Notes under the pieces: generated by a model
Told to the model about the DNA's origin: nothing
Database searches by the model: none
The model's input: the letters and a program-made list of their open reading frames with translations, nothing else
Assembly (NCBI RefSeq): GCF_044454545.1
Contig: NZ_JBITDV010000015.1
Span: 62,001-126,000 of the forward strand
Source of the DNA: Cryptosporangium sp044454545
GTDB lineage: Bacteria; Actinomycetota; Actinomycetes; Mycobacteriales; Cryptosporangiaceae
DNA: 64,000 bases
Reading direction: 5' to 3'
Made by a program: the position numbers and the translations under genes
In this document: positions 9,007-17,112 of the stretch, one piece after another
Position numbering within the stretch: the first letter of the stretch is position 1
Layout of the letters: every line of letters starts with the position of its first letter

Positions 9007-9053
9007 GCCGCGGAGTACCTCCGGGTCGCCTGGCGCACCGCGAAACGATGGCC
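9007..9053 (+). repeat. 47-bp interspersed repeat, copy 2
   Basis: Inverse-orientation copy of 1974-2020, 45 of 47 bases identical. In frame it reads AAEYLRVAWRTAKRWP on the plus strand. It sits about 115 bp upstream of the transposase remnant in a 400-bp gap with no intact gene. Confidence 0.7.
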
Positions 9054-9167
9054 CGACCGCTACGCCTCGGCCGGTGGTCCGCAGGATCGTGTATCTGCGC
9101 TGGAAACAACGCCACCCCGGTCGGCTGCGGCACGTCCCGAGAAACCGTCCACCGCTCCGACCTGGCC

Positions 9168-9296
9168 GGATACGAGTTCGAGAGCCAGCTGACCGGCCGC
9201 GTCGCCCAACGCCTCCTCGCACTGACCGCCGCGATCTGGCACGACGACCACACCGGCCAACCGGTCACCCGATCACTGATCGCCTACGACCACTGA
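9168..9296 (+). pseudogene. IS982-family transposase C-terminal remnant
   Basis: The last about 42 codons read as the C-terminus of an actinobacterial IS982-type transposase: RVAQRLLALTAAIWHDDH followed by RSLIAYDH and a stop, a very characteristic ending of that family. Upstream of about 9160 the similarity stops, and there is no catalytic DDE region or start codon, so only the tail of the element survives. The rest of the 8918-9312 gap holds the 47-bp repeat and no other gene I can support. Confidence 0.65.
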
Positions 9297-9312
9297 CATG
9301 GGAATCAACCAC

Positions 9313-9930
9313 CTAGACCAGGGACGCGAGCACGATCTCGCGCACGCCTCGGACCGTGGCCGCGAACGCCGCCGGGTCCCGTCCGAGGCGTTCGGCGCCG
9401 GCGCGCACCGCACCCGACAGCAACTCGACCAGCAGCTGCACGTCGCCGACGTTCCGGAACTCCCCGCTCGCGATGCCGTCCCGGACGACGTTCTCCACTT
9501 CGTCCACGACCGCGGTGAACGGATTGCCGGGCCCCTTGGGGACCTCGGCCACCAACGGCGCGGAGCCCGGCCGGAACATCAGTTGCAGTGCCGGGTCGGT
9601 GGACGACCGCAGGACCACCTCGATGATCTCGCGCATCCGGTCCGGGGCCGGGTCCGCGGACCGTGCGGCGATCGCGGTCACCTGCTCGAGCATGGGCCGG
9701 CTCGCCCGTTCGGTCAGGGCCAGCACCAGCGCGCTCTTGTCGCCCGCGTAGTTGTAGAGGGTGTTGCGCGCGAGCCCGGCCCGGGCCGCGATGTGCCCCA
9801 TCGTGATCGAGTCGTAGTCGCGCTCCAGCAGGAGCTGCCGCATCGCCTCGGCGAGGTCGGCCCACACCATCTCGTGGTGCTGCCCGATGCTGGCTCCCCG
9901 GATCCGCGGCATCCGCCGATCTTCCCTCAT
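9313..9930 (-). CDS. TetR-family transcriptional regulator
   Basis: A 205-residue TetR protein. The N-terminal helix-turn-helix is DYDSITMGHIAARAGLARNTLYNYAGDKSALV (residues about 38-69) and the C-terminal part is an all-helical ligand-binding domain (MLEQVTAIAAR, LLVELLSGAVRAGAERL). The ATG at 9930 overlaps the stop of the upstream gene (ATGA) with AGGAGGG immediately before it; an internal ATG at 9912 is an alternative. It shares a transcript with the NTF2-like gene, whose promoter carries a long inverted repeat, so autoregulation is likely. Confidence 0.87.
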   Translation of the reverse strand: MREDRRMPRIRGASIGQHHEMVWADLAEAMRQLLLERDYDSITMGHIAARAGLARNTLYNYAGDKSALVLALTERASRPMLEQVTAIAARSADPAPDRMREIIEVVLRSSTDPALQLMFRPGSAPLVAEVPKGPGNPFTAVVDEVENVVRDGIASGEFRNVGDVQLLVELLSGAVRAGAERLGRDPAAFAATVRGVREIVLASLV

Positions 9931-10388
9931 CCCTCCTGAGCAGCGAGGGCGACGCCCGAGAGGTGCGCGTTCTCCTGGTGCGCCGCGGTCAGCCGAACCC
10001 GGCTCAGCCGCCAGCCGCCGGACGTGCGGACCGCCTCGTTGTCGTAGAAGCCGACCACCAGCCAGCGGTCCGGCTCACCGGCGACCCAGTGTTCGGCCCG
10101 CACGTGCGCGTGGATCGTCGCCGTGTCCCCGTCGATGCGGACGACGGGGCCGGTGATCGCGTGGTGGGTCGCGGTGAACGGCGCGAACGAGGCTCGGAGG
10201 ATCTCGACGTAGTCGCCGAGCGGCACGGTCATCGGGGGGATGGCGGCGACCGACCGGAAGTCGAGCGTGACCGGGTCGGTGAAGACCAGGCCGGGGAGCT
10301 CGGTGTACTCCTTCAGGTCCGCGAGGTCGGCGTAGCGGGACAGCAGCTCGACGAGTTCGTCGCGATCGGTCACGGAAGGCTCCTTCAT
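9927..10388 (-). CDS. SnoaL/NTF2-like domain protein
   Basis: A 153-residue protein with the cone-shaped NTF2-like fold expected from DELVELLSRYADLADLKEYTELPGLVF at the N-terminus, then beta strands including TATHHAITGPVVRIDGDTATIHAHVRAEHW and a C-terminal GGWRLSRVRL. This superfamily includes polyketide cyclases, ketosteroid isomerases, ring-hydroxylating dioxygenase small subunits and non-enzymatic stress proteins, so no reaction can be assigned. It is the first gene of a two-gene unit with the TetR regulator (ATGA overlap), transcribed from a promoter containing an inverted repeat. Confidence 0.78.
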   Translation of the reverse strand: MKEPSVTDRDELVELLSRYADLADLKEYTELPGLVFTDPVTLDFRSVAAIPPMTVPLGDYVEILRASFAPFTATHHAITGPVVRIDGDTATIHAHVRAEHWVAGEPDRWLVVGFYDNEAVRTSGGWRLSRVRLTAAHQENAHLSGVALAAQEG

Positions 10389-10431
10389 TTGACGACAACC
10401 TGTCGCAAAGATTACGACAGATTGTCGTCAA
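10389..10431. promoter_or_regulatory. inverted-repeat operator upstream of the NTF2-TetR unit
   Basis: Arms 10389-10405 and 10415-10431 match at 16 of 17 positions (TTGACGACAA-CTGTCG), with the 9-base A/T-rich spacer CAAAGATTA. It abuts the start codon of the NTF2-like gene and overlaps the last codons of the flavin reductase gene. It probably binds the TetR protein encoded one gene downstream. The core GACAACCTG resembles the operator at 1323-1366, which belongs to a different regulator family. Confidence 0.72.
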
Positions 10432-10927
10432 AAACCAGTGACTCCAGGTGGCGGAAGCGGCTGGCGTGGAAGATCAGCGGGCTCAGGTCGTGGTGGGCGT
10501 CGAGGTCCACCACCCGCAGCACCACGATGTCGTGGTCACCCGCACGCACCTCCTGCTCGATGCACGTCTCGAACCAGCCGCTCGCGTGCTCCAGCAGCAC
10601 CGCACCGCCGTCGGTGGCACGCCAGGACAGGCCGGCGAAGCGGTCCGCCGCGCGGCCGGCCAGCTGACGACCGGCGTGTTCCAGGGCGCCGGACAGGATG
10701 CTCACGCCCAGGCTCGGGGCGGCGCGCAGCACCGGCCAGGTGGTCGACGTGCGCGCGATGCAGAAGGACACCAGCGGCGGATCGAGGGACACCGACGTGA
10801 ACGAGCTCGCGGCCAGGCCCGCCGGAGCGTCCCCGGTCAGTGCCGCCACCGCCACCACGCCGGACGGGAACGCGCCGAACACGTGCCGGAGACGCCGCGG
10901 GTCGGTCCGCGAGGAGGTCACGGTCAC
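10412..10927 (-). CDS. flavin reductase (HpaC/NtaB-like FMN-binding domain)
   Basis: A 171-residue flavin reductase of the split-barrel FMN-binding fold that supplies reduced FMN to partner monooxygenases. Seen: RHVFGAFPSGVVAVAALTGDAPAGLAASSFTSVSLDPPLVSFCI (residues about 12-55), the classic flavin-reductase N-terminal half with the S-SFTSVSLDPPL FMN contact region, and GDHDIVVLRVVDLD near the C-terminus. The GTG at 10927 overlaps the upstream stop (GTGA). It ends a run with two LLM-type monooxygenases and fits as their reductase partner. Its 3' end overlaps the operator of the next unit. Confidence 0.88.
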   Translation of the reverse strand: MTVTSSRTDPRRLRHVFGAFPSGVVAVAALTGDAPAGLAASSFTSVSLDPPLVSFCIARTSTTWPVLRAAPSLGVSILSGALEHAGRQLAGRAADRFAGLSWRATDGGAVLLEHASGWFETCIEQEVRAGDHDIVVLRVVDLDAHHDLSPLIFHASRFRHLESLVFDDNLS

Positions 10928-11658
10928 CACGCGCTCGATTCGACCGAGAGCACCGGACGTAGCTCGTTGCGCACTGTCTCCAGGAACGTGACGATCTCCG
11001 CGGCCACCGAGCGGTGCTGCAGGTCGTTGAGCACGTCGTGGTGACCGTCGTGCACGACGACGAGCCGGGCCCGGGGGAGCGCCTTGGTCAGGCCGGTGAG
11101 CGCGGCCCGGTCGGCGTACGGGTCCGCGTCGCCGATCAGCAGCAGGTGCGGCAGGTCGGCGGTGCTGCCGTAGGCCGCGTCGAGCAGGTCCGCCGGTGGG
11201 GCCTCGTCGAGCGCGCCCGGCTCCACGTCCGCGTCGCCGGACAGAACTCCACGATGGACCGGACAGTGGGTACGCGCGTCCAGCTCCTCGTCCCACGAGG
11301 CGGTGGTCGACCGGGCGTAGCCCGGCAGGCCGGCGAGCACGACCGCCTGCGGCCGCCCTCGCCCGGTCGTGTCCCCGCCCGCCACCAGCGCGCCGACGGC
11401 GGCCGCGCTCAGGTCCGAGCCGACGAGGACGATCGGCAGCACCGGATCCGGGCCGAGGTCCGCCACCGCCCCGGCCACGACGGCGGCGAGCCCGTCCGGG
11501 GAGGCGGGCGGGGCCAGGACCCGCACCCGGTAGGCGTCGGCGGCCAGCCGGGCGCCGAACCGGGCGTAGCTGCGCCGGGTCTCGCCGCGGCCGGGGAGGA
11601 CCAGGATGGTGCCGCGGGTCCGCAGGCCCTGCGGACCGAGGTACTCGTGCTCGGTCAC
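10924..11658 (-). CDS. alpha/beta hydrolase-fold protein
   Basis: A 244-residue protein with the alpha/beta hydrolase pattern: TILVLPGRGETRRSYARFG (oxyanion region, residues about 16-34), a nucleophile-elbow-like LVGSDLSAAAVGALVAGG, HLLLIGDADPYADRAAL (acidic residue strand) and VVVHDGHHDVLND with the terminal His. The Ser of the elbow is in GSDLS rather than strict GxSxG, so the nucleophile is not certain. It is linked by GTGA overlaps to both the FAD monooxygenase upstream and the flavin reductase downstream, so it belongs to the same catabolic operon, perhaps hydrolysing an ester or thioester product. Confidence 0.75.
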   Translation of the reverse strand: MTEHEYLGPQGLRTRGTILVLPGRGETRRSYARFGARLAADAYRVRVLAPPASPDGLAAVVAGAVADLGPDPVLPIVLVGSDLSAAAVGALVAGGDTTGRGRPQAVVLAGLPGYARSTTASWDEELDARTHCPVHRGVLSGDADVEPGALDEAPPADLLDAAYGSTADLPHLLLIGDADPYADRAALTGLTKALPRARLVVVHDGHHDVLNDLQHRSVAAEIVTFLETVRNELRPVLSVESSAW

Positions 11659-13340
11659 GAGCTGGCTCCTGTCAGTACTCGGTCGGCGGCGGTCGCGCCG
11701 AGGATCCGGTCGAGGACGGCGGCGGCGCCGCCGGTCGGGAGGTCGCGGCCGCGCCAGGCGACGTGCTGGTCCGGGCGGACGAGGACGTTGTCGGCGCCGT
11801 AGAGGGCCCGGACCTCGGGGTCGGCGAGGTGGACGACGGTGAACGGAAGCCCGCGGGCGGCGGCCTCGGCGGCGAACGCGGCCTCGGCCGTGCGGTCGGG
11901 GGCGAGCACCAGGAGCGCGAAGCGGTTGCCGATCCGGTCGTAGAGCGTGCCGCCGTAGGGGTCGATGACGCCGTCCGGCGCGCGGTGCCCGGGCCGGGGA
12001 TCGTCCTGGTAGACGTCGGGGCGCCAGGCGGGCTCGGTGTCGTGCTGGCCGTCCTCGTACCAGAGCACCCCGGAGGCGTCGTAGCGCTCGTCGAACGTGA
12101 CGCCGGTCGCGTCCTGCCGGTCGGCGGCGATCCGGCGGGCGATCTCCTCGCGCCGGGCCCTGGCCTCCTCGCCGGTGTCGGCGTCCGCCGGGACGCCGAT
12201 GCGGCGGATGTCGGCGAGCGTGGCCCGGTTGCGCCGGGCCCGGGCGAGCGCGAAGTCGGCCACCCGCTGGTTGTGCGGACGCCGCTCCTGGTCGTACGAG
12301 TCGAGCAGACGGTCGTCGGCGTGCCCGGCGAGCACCGCGGCGAGTTTCCAGCCCAGGTTCACGACGTCGCCGAAGCCCTCGCCGAGGTTGCCGCCCGGCG
12401 TGCGCACGTGCGCGGCGTCGCCGGCCAGCAGCACCCGGCCGGAGCGGAACGTCCGGGCGATGCGGGTGGCCTCGTAGAACGTCGTCGCGGACGCGATCTC
12501 GAGGTCCAGGTCGAACCCGAACGCGGCCCGGGCGGTGTCGAGCAGCTCGTCGTCCGACGGGTCGTGGTCGAGCGGGAACGGGCCGGCGTACACGCGCCAC
12601 TCGCGGGTGCTGACCGCGGCCAGGAAGCCGGAGGCCTTCTGGTTGAAGACGATGTTCGTGCCGCTCGGGGCCGGGCCGACGCGGCCGGAGATGTCGCCGG
12701 TGCGCACGATGAGGCGCAGGCGTTTCTCGGTGGCGCGCTCGCCGTCCCGCTCGATCCCGGCCAGCCGGCGGACCGTGCTGCTGCCGCCGTCGGTGCCGAG
12801 GAGGTAGCGCGCCCGGATCGTCTTCCGGCCGACGACCGCCTCGATGCCGTCGGACGTCGGCCGCAATGCGGTGAGCGGCCGGCCGCCGGCCACGGTGACG
12901 CCGCGCTCGGCCAGGTGGTCCAGGAAGACGCGCTGGAGTGCGGACTGCGGGCGGCGCAGCGCCTCCTCGGAGGAGCTCCCGGCGGTGCGGCCGGTGGACG
13001 CGAACGACGGGGCGCGGCCGGGCGCCAGGTCGTGGCCGACCAGCGAGGTGACCAGCCGGATGCCCCGGTTCCACTCGGGCGGGAACGTCCACTCGTCGCG
13101 GATCCGCTGCAGCAGGCCCCAGCGGCGGAAGTGCTCGACGACGCGGGGCGTGTGACCCATTGCCCCGGCGCGGATCAGCGTCGCTTCGCGCGCCCGGTCG
13201 ACGACCGCCACGCCGACGCCGCGCCCGGCGAGCTCGACGGCGGCGGACAGCCCGACCGGCCCGGCGCCGACGATCAGCACGTCGACGTCGTCCGGCGGCG
13301 CGGCCGACGGGAAACGGACGGTGTGGATGTCCCGGCTCAT
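11655..13340 (-). CDS. FAD-dependent aromatic-type monooxygenase (PF01494)
   Basis: A 561-residue class A flavoprotein hydroxylase. It has the dinucleotide motif VGAGPVGLSAAVEL (about residue 26), a DG-type motif LLGTDGGSSTVRRLAG (about 195), and the second FAD motif VLLAGDAAHVRTPGGNLGEGFGDVVNLGWKLA (about 305-336). A thioredoxin-like C-terminal extension with GGTLYDRIGNRFALLVL is typical of phenol-hydroxylase/MhpA-like enzymes. The PGGNLGEGFGD segment replaces the usual PPxGGxGxNxG motif slightly. It overlaps neighbours on both sides by 4 bases (ATGA, GTGA). The likely role is NAD(P)H-dependent hydroxylation in the same pathway as the LLM monooxygenases; the substrate is unknown. Confidence 0.88.
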   Translation of the reverse strand: MSRDIHTVRFPSAAPPDDVDVLIVGAGPVGLSAAVELAGRGVGVAVVDRAREATLIRAGAMGHTPRVVEHFRRWGLLQRIRDEWTFPPEWNRGIRLVTSLVGHDLAPGRAPSFASTGRTAGSSSEEALRRPQSALQRVFLDHLAERGVTVAGGRPLTALRPTSDGIEAVVGRKTIRARYLLGTDGGSSTVRRLAGIERDGERATEKRLRLIVRTGDISGRVGPAPSGTNIVFNQKASGFLAAVSTREWRVYAGPFPLDHDPSDDELLDTARAAFGFDLDLEIASATTFYEATRIARTFRSGRVLLAGDAAHVRTPGGNLGEGFGDVVNLGWKLAAVLAGHADDRLLDSYDQERRPHNQRVADFALARARRNRATLADIRRIGVPADADTGEEARARREEIARRIAADRQDATGVTFDERYDASGVLWYEDGQHDTEPAWRPDVYQDDPRPGHRAPDGVIDPYGGTLYDRIGNRFALLVLAPDRTAEAAFAAEAAARGLPFTVVHLADPEVRALYGADNVLVRPDQHVAWRGRDLPTGGAAAVLDRILGATAADRVLTGASS

Positions 13341-14650
13341 GACGCGTACCGGTTGCCGGGGATCGGCAGGCCGAGATGCCCGCGCAGGGTCTCGGCCTCG
13401 TACGAGGTGCGGAACAGGTCGCGCTTCTGCAGGAGCGGCACCACCCCGTCGACGAAGTAGTCGAGCTCCTCCTCGGTGCGGAACGCGAGGTTGATGCCGT
13501 CGAACGTGCCGGCGGCGAACCACTGCTCGATCGTGTCGGTGACGGTCTGCGGAGACCCCACGAACGGCGAGTGCTTGAACTCGTTGACCGTGTCGACGAC
13601 CTGCCGCAACGTCAGGTTCTCCCGCCGGGCCCGCTCGATGATCTTCGTCGCGCCGGTGCGTCCGCCCCGCTCGGCGAGGTGGGCGACGTCCGGGAACGGG
13701 CCGTCCGGGTCGTACACGCTGAAGTCGTGGGCACCGAAGCCGCGTCCGAGCAGCGCCAGGTTGCGTCCGAAGTCGTTGTCCTCGGCGAAGATCTCCCGTT
13801 CGCGCTCGCGGGCGGCCGCGTCGGTCGCGGCGACGACCGGGCCGCCGTGGATGAAGATCTTGAGGTGGTCCGGGTCGCGTCCGGCGGCGGCGGTGCGGCG
13901 CTTGACGTCGGTGTAGTACTCGTGGGCCTGCTCGATCGAGCTGCCGGGCGCGTAGATGCCCTCGGCGACGGCGGCCGCCAGATTGCGTCCCTCCTCGGAG
14001 ACGCCGGCCTGGAAGATCACCGGCTGGCCCTGCGGCGAGCGCGACAGGTTGAGCGGCCCGTCGACCCGGAAGTGCTCCCCGACGTGGTTCAGCGCGTGCA
14101 ACTTGGCGGGGTCCAGGAACACCTCGCCCTCGGCCGGGAACGCGTCGTCCTCGTAGGAGTCCCAGAGGCCGCGGACCACCTCGACCGCCTCGAGCGCCCG
14201 GCCGTAGCGGGTGGCGTAGTCGAGGTGCTCCTCCAGCCCGTAGTTGCGCGAGGTTCCGGTGTCGAAGCTGGTCACGACGTTCCAGCCGGCCCGGCCGCCG
14301 CTGATGTGGTCGAGCGAGGCGAACCGGCGGGCCAGGTTGAACGGCGAGTTGTAGGTCGAGCTCGCGGTGCCGACCAGGCCGATCCGGGACGTGTGGACGG
14401 CGACCGCGGAGAGCAGTGTCAGCGGCTCGAGCCGGTTGAGGTAGTGCGACGGGTAGGTGCTGTTGATGAACTGGCTGTCGACGATGATCAGCGCGTCGAA
14501 CAGGGCGTGCTCGGCCGCCTGGGCCTGCCGGATGTAGTACTGGATGTCGATGCTGGCGTTCTTGGCGATCCGGGGGTCTTTCCACAGACCGTGCTGGCCG
14601 GGGCCGCCGACGCCGTAGGGGTGCAGGGCGAGGTGGATCTTGCGGGACAT
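13337..14650 (-). CDS. LLM-class flavin-dependent monooxygenase, NtaA/SnaA/DszA family
   Basis: A 437-residue FMNH2-dependent monooxygenase of the bacterial-luciferase superfamily. Family marks: N-terminal LALHPYGVGGPGQHGLWKD, SQFINSTYPSHYLNRLEPLTLLSA, RRFASLDHISGGRAGWNVVTSFD (residues about 88-110), PQGQPVIFQAGVSEEGRNLAA, and a C-terminal FRTEEELDYFVDGVVPLLQKR. Relatives oxidise nitrilotriacetate, EDTA, sulfones and sulfur heterocycles using FMNH2 from a separate reductase, which is encoded three genes downstream. GGGAGG precedes the ATG by 5 bases. It is a paralogue of the gene at 19649-20989; the pair flank the ABC transporter genes. Confidence 0.9.
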   Translation of the reverse strand: MSRKIHLALHPYGVGGPGQHGLWKDPRIAKNASIDIQYYIRQAQAAEHALFDALIIVDSQFINSTYPSHYLNRLEPLTLLSAVAVHTSRIGLVGTASSTYNSPFNLARRFASLDHISGGRAGWNVVTSFDTGTSRNYGLEEHLDYATRYGRALEAVEVVRGLWDSYEDDAFPAEGEVFLDPAKLHALNHVGEHFRVDGPLNLSRSPQGQPVIFQAGVSEEGRNLAAAVAEGIYAPGSSIEQAHEYYTDVKRRTAAAGRDPDHLKIFIHGGPVVAATDAAAREREREIFAEDNDFGRNLALLGRGFGAHDFSVYDPDGPFPDVAHLAERGGRTGATKIIERARRENLTLRQVVDTVNEFKHSPFVGSPQTVTDTIEQWFAAGTFDGINLAFRTEEELDYFVDGVVPLLQKRDLFRTSYEAETLRGHLGLPIPGNRYAS

Positions 14651-14663
14651 GAGGGCCTCCCGA

Positions 14664-15467
14664 TCAGGCGTGCAGGAGCGCGCGGAGTTCTTCGCGTCCG
14701 GCCCGGTCGGCCGCGGCCGACCGCAGCGTCGGTACCGAGCTGACGAGTAGCCGGGTGTAGGTGTGCTCGGGGGCGGTGATGACGCGGCGGGCCGGGCCGT
14801 CCTCGACCAGTTCGCCCTGGTACATCACCGCGATGCGATCGGCGATGCCGGCGACCGAGCCCAGGTCGTGGGAGATGAAGAGCTGCGCGACCCGGAGTTC
14901 CTTGAGGATCGCCAGGACCTGGACCCGGTTGGCCGAGTCGAGGGCACTGACCGGTTCGTCGAGGATCAGCAGCGCCGGGTCGGTGATCAGCGCCCTGGCG
15001 ACGGCCACCCGCTGCCGCTGGCCGCCGGAGAGTGCGCCGGGCAGCCGGTCGAGCAGTTCCTCCTCCAGCCGGACGCGGTCGAGCAGACGGCGGGCACGAT
15101 CGCTCGCCTCCCGCCGGGCCACGCCCTGCACCAGCAGCGGCTCGATCAGCGACTCCTCGATCGTCAGATCCGGATCGAGGCTGCGCAGCGGGTCCTGGAA
15201 CACGTACTGGACGACGCCCCGGCGCCGGAACGCTCGCCACTGCCGCGGCTTGTACGAGAGGACGTCGGTTCCGTCCACCACCACCTGCCCGGACGACGCC
15301 GCGACCAGGCCGAGCACCGCGCGGGCCAGCGTCGACTTGCCGGAACCGGTCTCGCCGATCACCCCTACGGTCTCGCCCGCGTTCACCCGGAGCGAGACGT
15401 CGCGCAGCGCGTGGTGCCTCCGGTAGTGCACGTTCAAGCCGGTGACCTGAAGGATTTCACTGGGCAT
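14664..15467 (-). CDS. ABC transporter ATP-binding protein (DppF/OppF type)
   Basis: A 267-residue ATPase with Walker A GETGSGKST (about residue 38), Q-loop VFQDP, signature LSGGQRQRVAVARAL and Walker B LLILDEPVSALD, and H-loop FISHDL. The PxxSLDP arrangement (DPLRSLDPDLT) is the mark of the second ATPase of peptide/nickel-type importers. With the next four genes it makes a complete ABC importer: two ATPases, two permeases and one lipoprotein. It overlaps the upstream ATPase gene by 11 bases. It lies between the two LLM monooxygenase genes, so the imported solute is probably their substrate. Confidence 0.9.
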   Translation of the reverse strand: MPSEILQVTGLNVHYRRHHALRDVSLRVNAGETVGVIGETGSGKSTLARAVLGLVAASSGQVVVDGTDVLSYKPRQWRAFRRRGVVQYVFQDPLRSLDPDLTIEESLIEPLLVQGVARREASDRARRLLDRVRLEEELLDRLPGALSGGQRQRVAVARALITDPALLILDEPVSALDSANRVQVLAILKELRVAQLFISHDLGSVAGIADRIAVMYQGELVEDGPARRVITAPEHTYTRLLVSSVPTLRSAAADRAGREELRALLHA

Positions 15468-16272
15468 GGGCCGGCTCCCCGAGGTACTTGTCCAGGCCGT
15501 ACTGTTCGTGCTCGGCGATGAGCAGCCGGGTGTACTCGTCCTGCGGGTTCTCCAGCACGTCCGACGTCGAGCCCCGCTCGACGACGTCGCCGTGGCGCAT
15601 GACCAGCACCTCGTCGCAGACCTGGGCGATCACGGCCAGGTCGTGGGAGACCACCAGCAGCGCGAGCCCGGTGCGTTCCCTCAGGTCGGCGAGGAGATCG
15701 AGGATCTCGGCCTGCACGATGACGTCGAGCGCGGTGGTGGCCTCGTCGGCGATGAGCACGGCCGGGTCGGCGGCGATCGCGGAGGCGATCAGGACCCGCT
15801 GCAGCATCCCGCCGGACAGCTCGTGGGCGTACTGCTGGTACACCAGCGCCGGGTTGCGGAGGTGAACCGCCGCGAGGAGCTCCACCGCGCGGCGGCGGGC
15901 GTCCCGCCGGGAGAGCCGCTTCTTGACCCGGAGCACCTCGGCGATCTGCGCCCCGACCCGGATCGACGGGTTGAGATAGGACGCCGGATCCTGGAACACC
16001 GCGCTGATCGTCGACCCGCGCAGGCCTGTCCATTCGGCGTCCGAGAGCCCGGCGATGTCCCGTCCGCCGATCTCGACCGTGCCCGCCGAGATCGCGAAGT
16101 GCTCGGGCAGGATGCCGAGCGCGGCCCGGCAGGTCAGCGTCTTCCCGCTGCCGGACTCGCCGACGATGCCGACGACCCGGCCCGGCGTCAGGTCGAACGA
16201 GATGCCGTGGACGATCTCGCGGTCGTTGACGTAGTCGTGGATGTGGAGGTCGCGTACGGCCAGTGCGGTCAT
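15457..16272 (-). CDS. ABC transporter ATP-binding protein (DppD/OppD type)
   Basis: A 271-residue ATPase: Walker A GESGSGKT (about residue 37), VFQDPASYLNP, signature HELSGGMLQRVLIASAI, Walker B VLIADEATTALDV and SHDLAVI. The SGGMxQR signature is that of the first ATPase of dipeptide/oligopeptide/nickel importers. It starts with an ATGA overlap with the permease gene upstream and overlaps the second ATPase gene downstream, so the importer is translated from one message. It acts at the inner face of the cytoplasmic membrane. Confidence 0.9.
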   Translation of the reverse strand: MTALAVRDLHIHDYVNDREIVHGISFDLTPGRVVGIVGESGSGKTLTCRAALGILPEHFAISAGTVEIGGRDIAGLSDAEWTGLRGSTISAVFQDPASYLNPSIRVGAQIAEVLRVKKRLSRRDARRRAVELLAAVHLRNPALVYQQYAHELSGGMLQRVLIASAIAADPAVLIADEATTALDVIVQAEILDLLADLRERTGLALLVVSHDLAVIAQVCDEVLVMRHGDVVERGSTSDVLENPQDEYTRLLIAEHEQYGLDKYLGEPAHAQ

Positions 16273-17111
16273 CGGAGCTGTCCTGCCTTCCGTGCGTCCA
16301 CCAAGGCCCGTCCGGTCGCTCCGGAGACGTCGCGGATCGCGTCGGCCAGCAGGTTGGAGGCCCAGACCGTCGCCATGATCAGCGCGGCGGGAGCGACCGG
16401 CGCGAAGGGCCGGTAGTGCAGGTAGTTGAGGTCGGAGGCGAGCAGACCGCCCCAGGTGGGCGCGGGCGGCTGAACGCCGATGCCGAGGAACGTGAGGCTG
16501 GAGACGATGATGAAGCCGACTCCGATCGTCTGGGCCAGCGCCACCGCGATCGGCGGGAGCACCTTCGACCAGACGTGCCGGCGGATGATCCAGCCGATCG
16601 AAGCGCCGGAGATCTGCGCCGCCTCCACGTACTGCGAGTGCGCGACCGCCATCGTCGCGGCCCGGGTGACCCGGTAGAACAGCGGCGAGACCAGTACCCC
16701 GGTGACGACCATGGCCTGGGTGAGCCCGTTGCCGAGGAGTGCCGTGACCGCGACGGCGAAGACCAGGAACGGCAGGGCGACGAGAGTGTCCACCAGGCGC
16801 AGCGTCGTCCATTCGAAGACCCGCCCGAGCAGCACCGAGAGCAGGCCCGGAAGCACGCCCACGACCAGCGCCACCAGCGCGACCAGGACCGATCCGACCA
16901 CGCTGTCCCGGGAACCGGCCAGCAGCCGGCTGAAGACGTCGCGCCCGAGGTAGTCGGTGCCGAGCCAATGCTCGCCGGACACCCCCAGCAACGGTGTGGT
17001 GGCGGCCCGGTCGGACGCCAGCAGCGGACCGAGGACCGCCAGCAGCGCGACCAGGAACAGGATGCCGAGGGCGATCCGGCCCGCGCGCAGCGCGAGAACG
17101 CGTCGGAGCAT
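16269..17111 (-). CDS. ABC transporter permease (DppC type)
   Basis: A 280-residue inner-membrane subunit with about six transmembrane helices, starting IALGILFLVALLAVLGPLLA, and the DppC-type HWLGTDYLGRDVFSRLLAGSRDS motif after helix 1. The ATPase-contact EAA-like loop is EAAQISGASIGWIIRRHVWSKVLPP (residues about 164-188). It follows the partner permease gene with a 1-base gap and overlaps the ATPase gene by 4 bases. Confidence 0.9.
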   Translation of the reverse strand: MLRRVLALRAGRIALGILFLVALLAVLGPLLASDRAATTPLLGVSGEHWLGTDYLGRDVFSRLLAGSRDSVVGSVLVALVALVVGVLPGLLSVLLGRVFEWTTLRLVDTLVALPFLVFAVAVTALLGNGLTQAMVVTGVLVSPLFYRVTRAATMAVAHSQYVEAAQISGASIGWIIRRHVWSKVLPPIAVALAQTIGVGFIIVSSLTFLGIGVQPPAPTWGGLLASDLNYLHYRPFAPVAPAALIMATVWASNLLADAIRDVSGATGRALVDARKAGQLR

Positions 17112-17112
17112 C

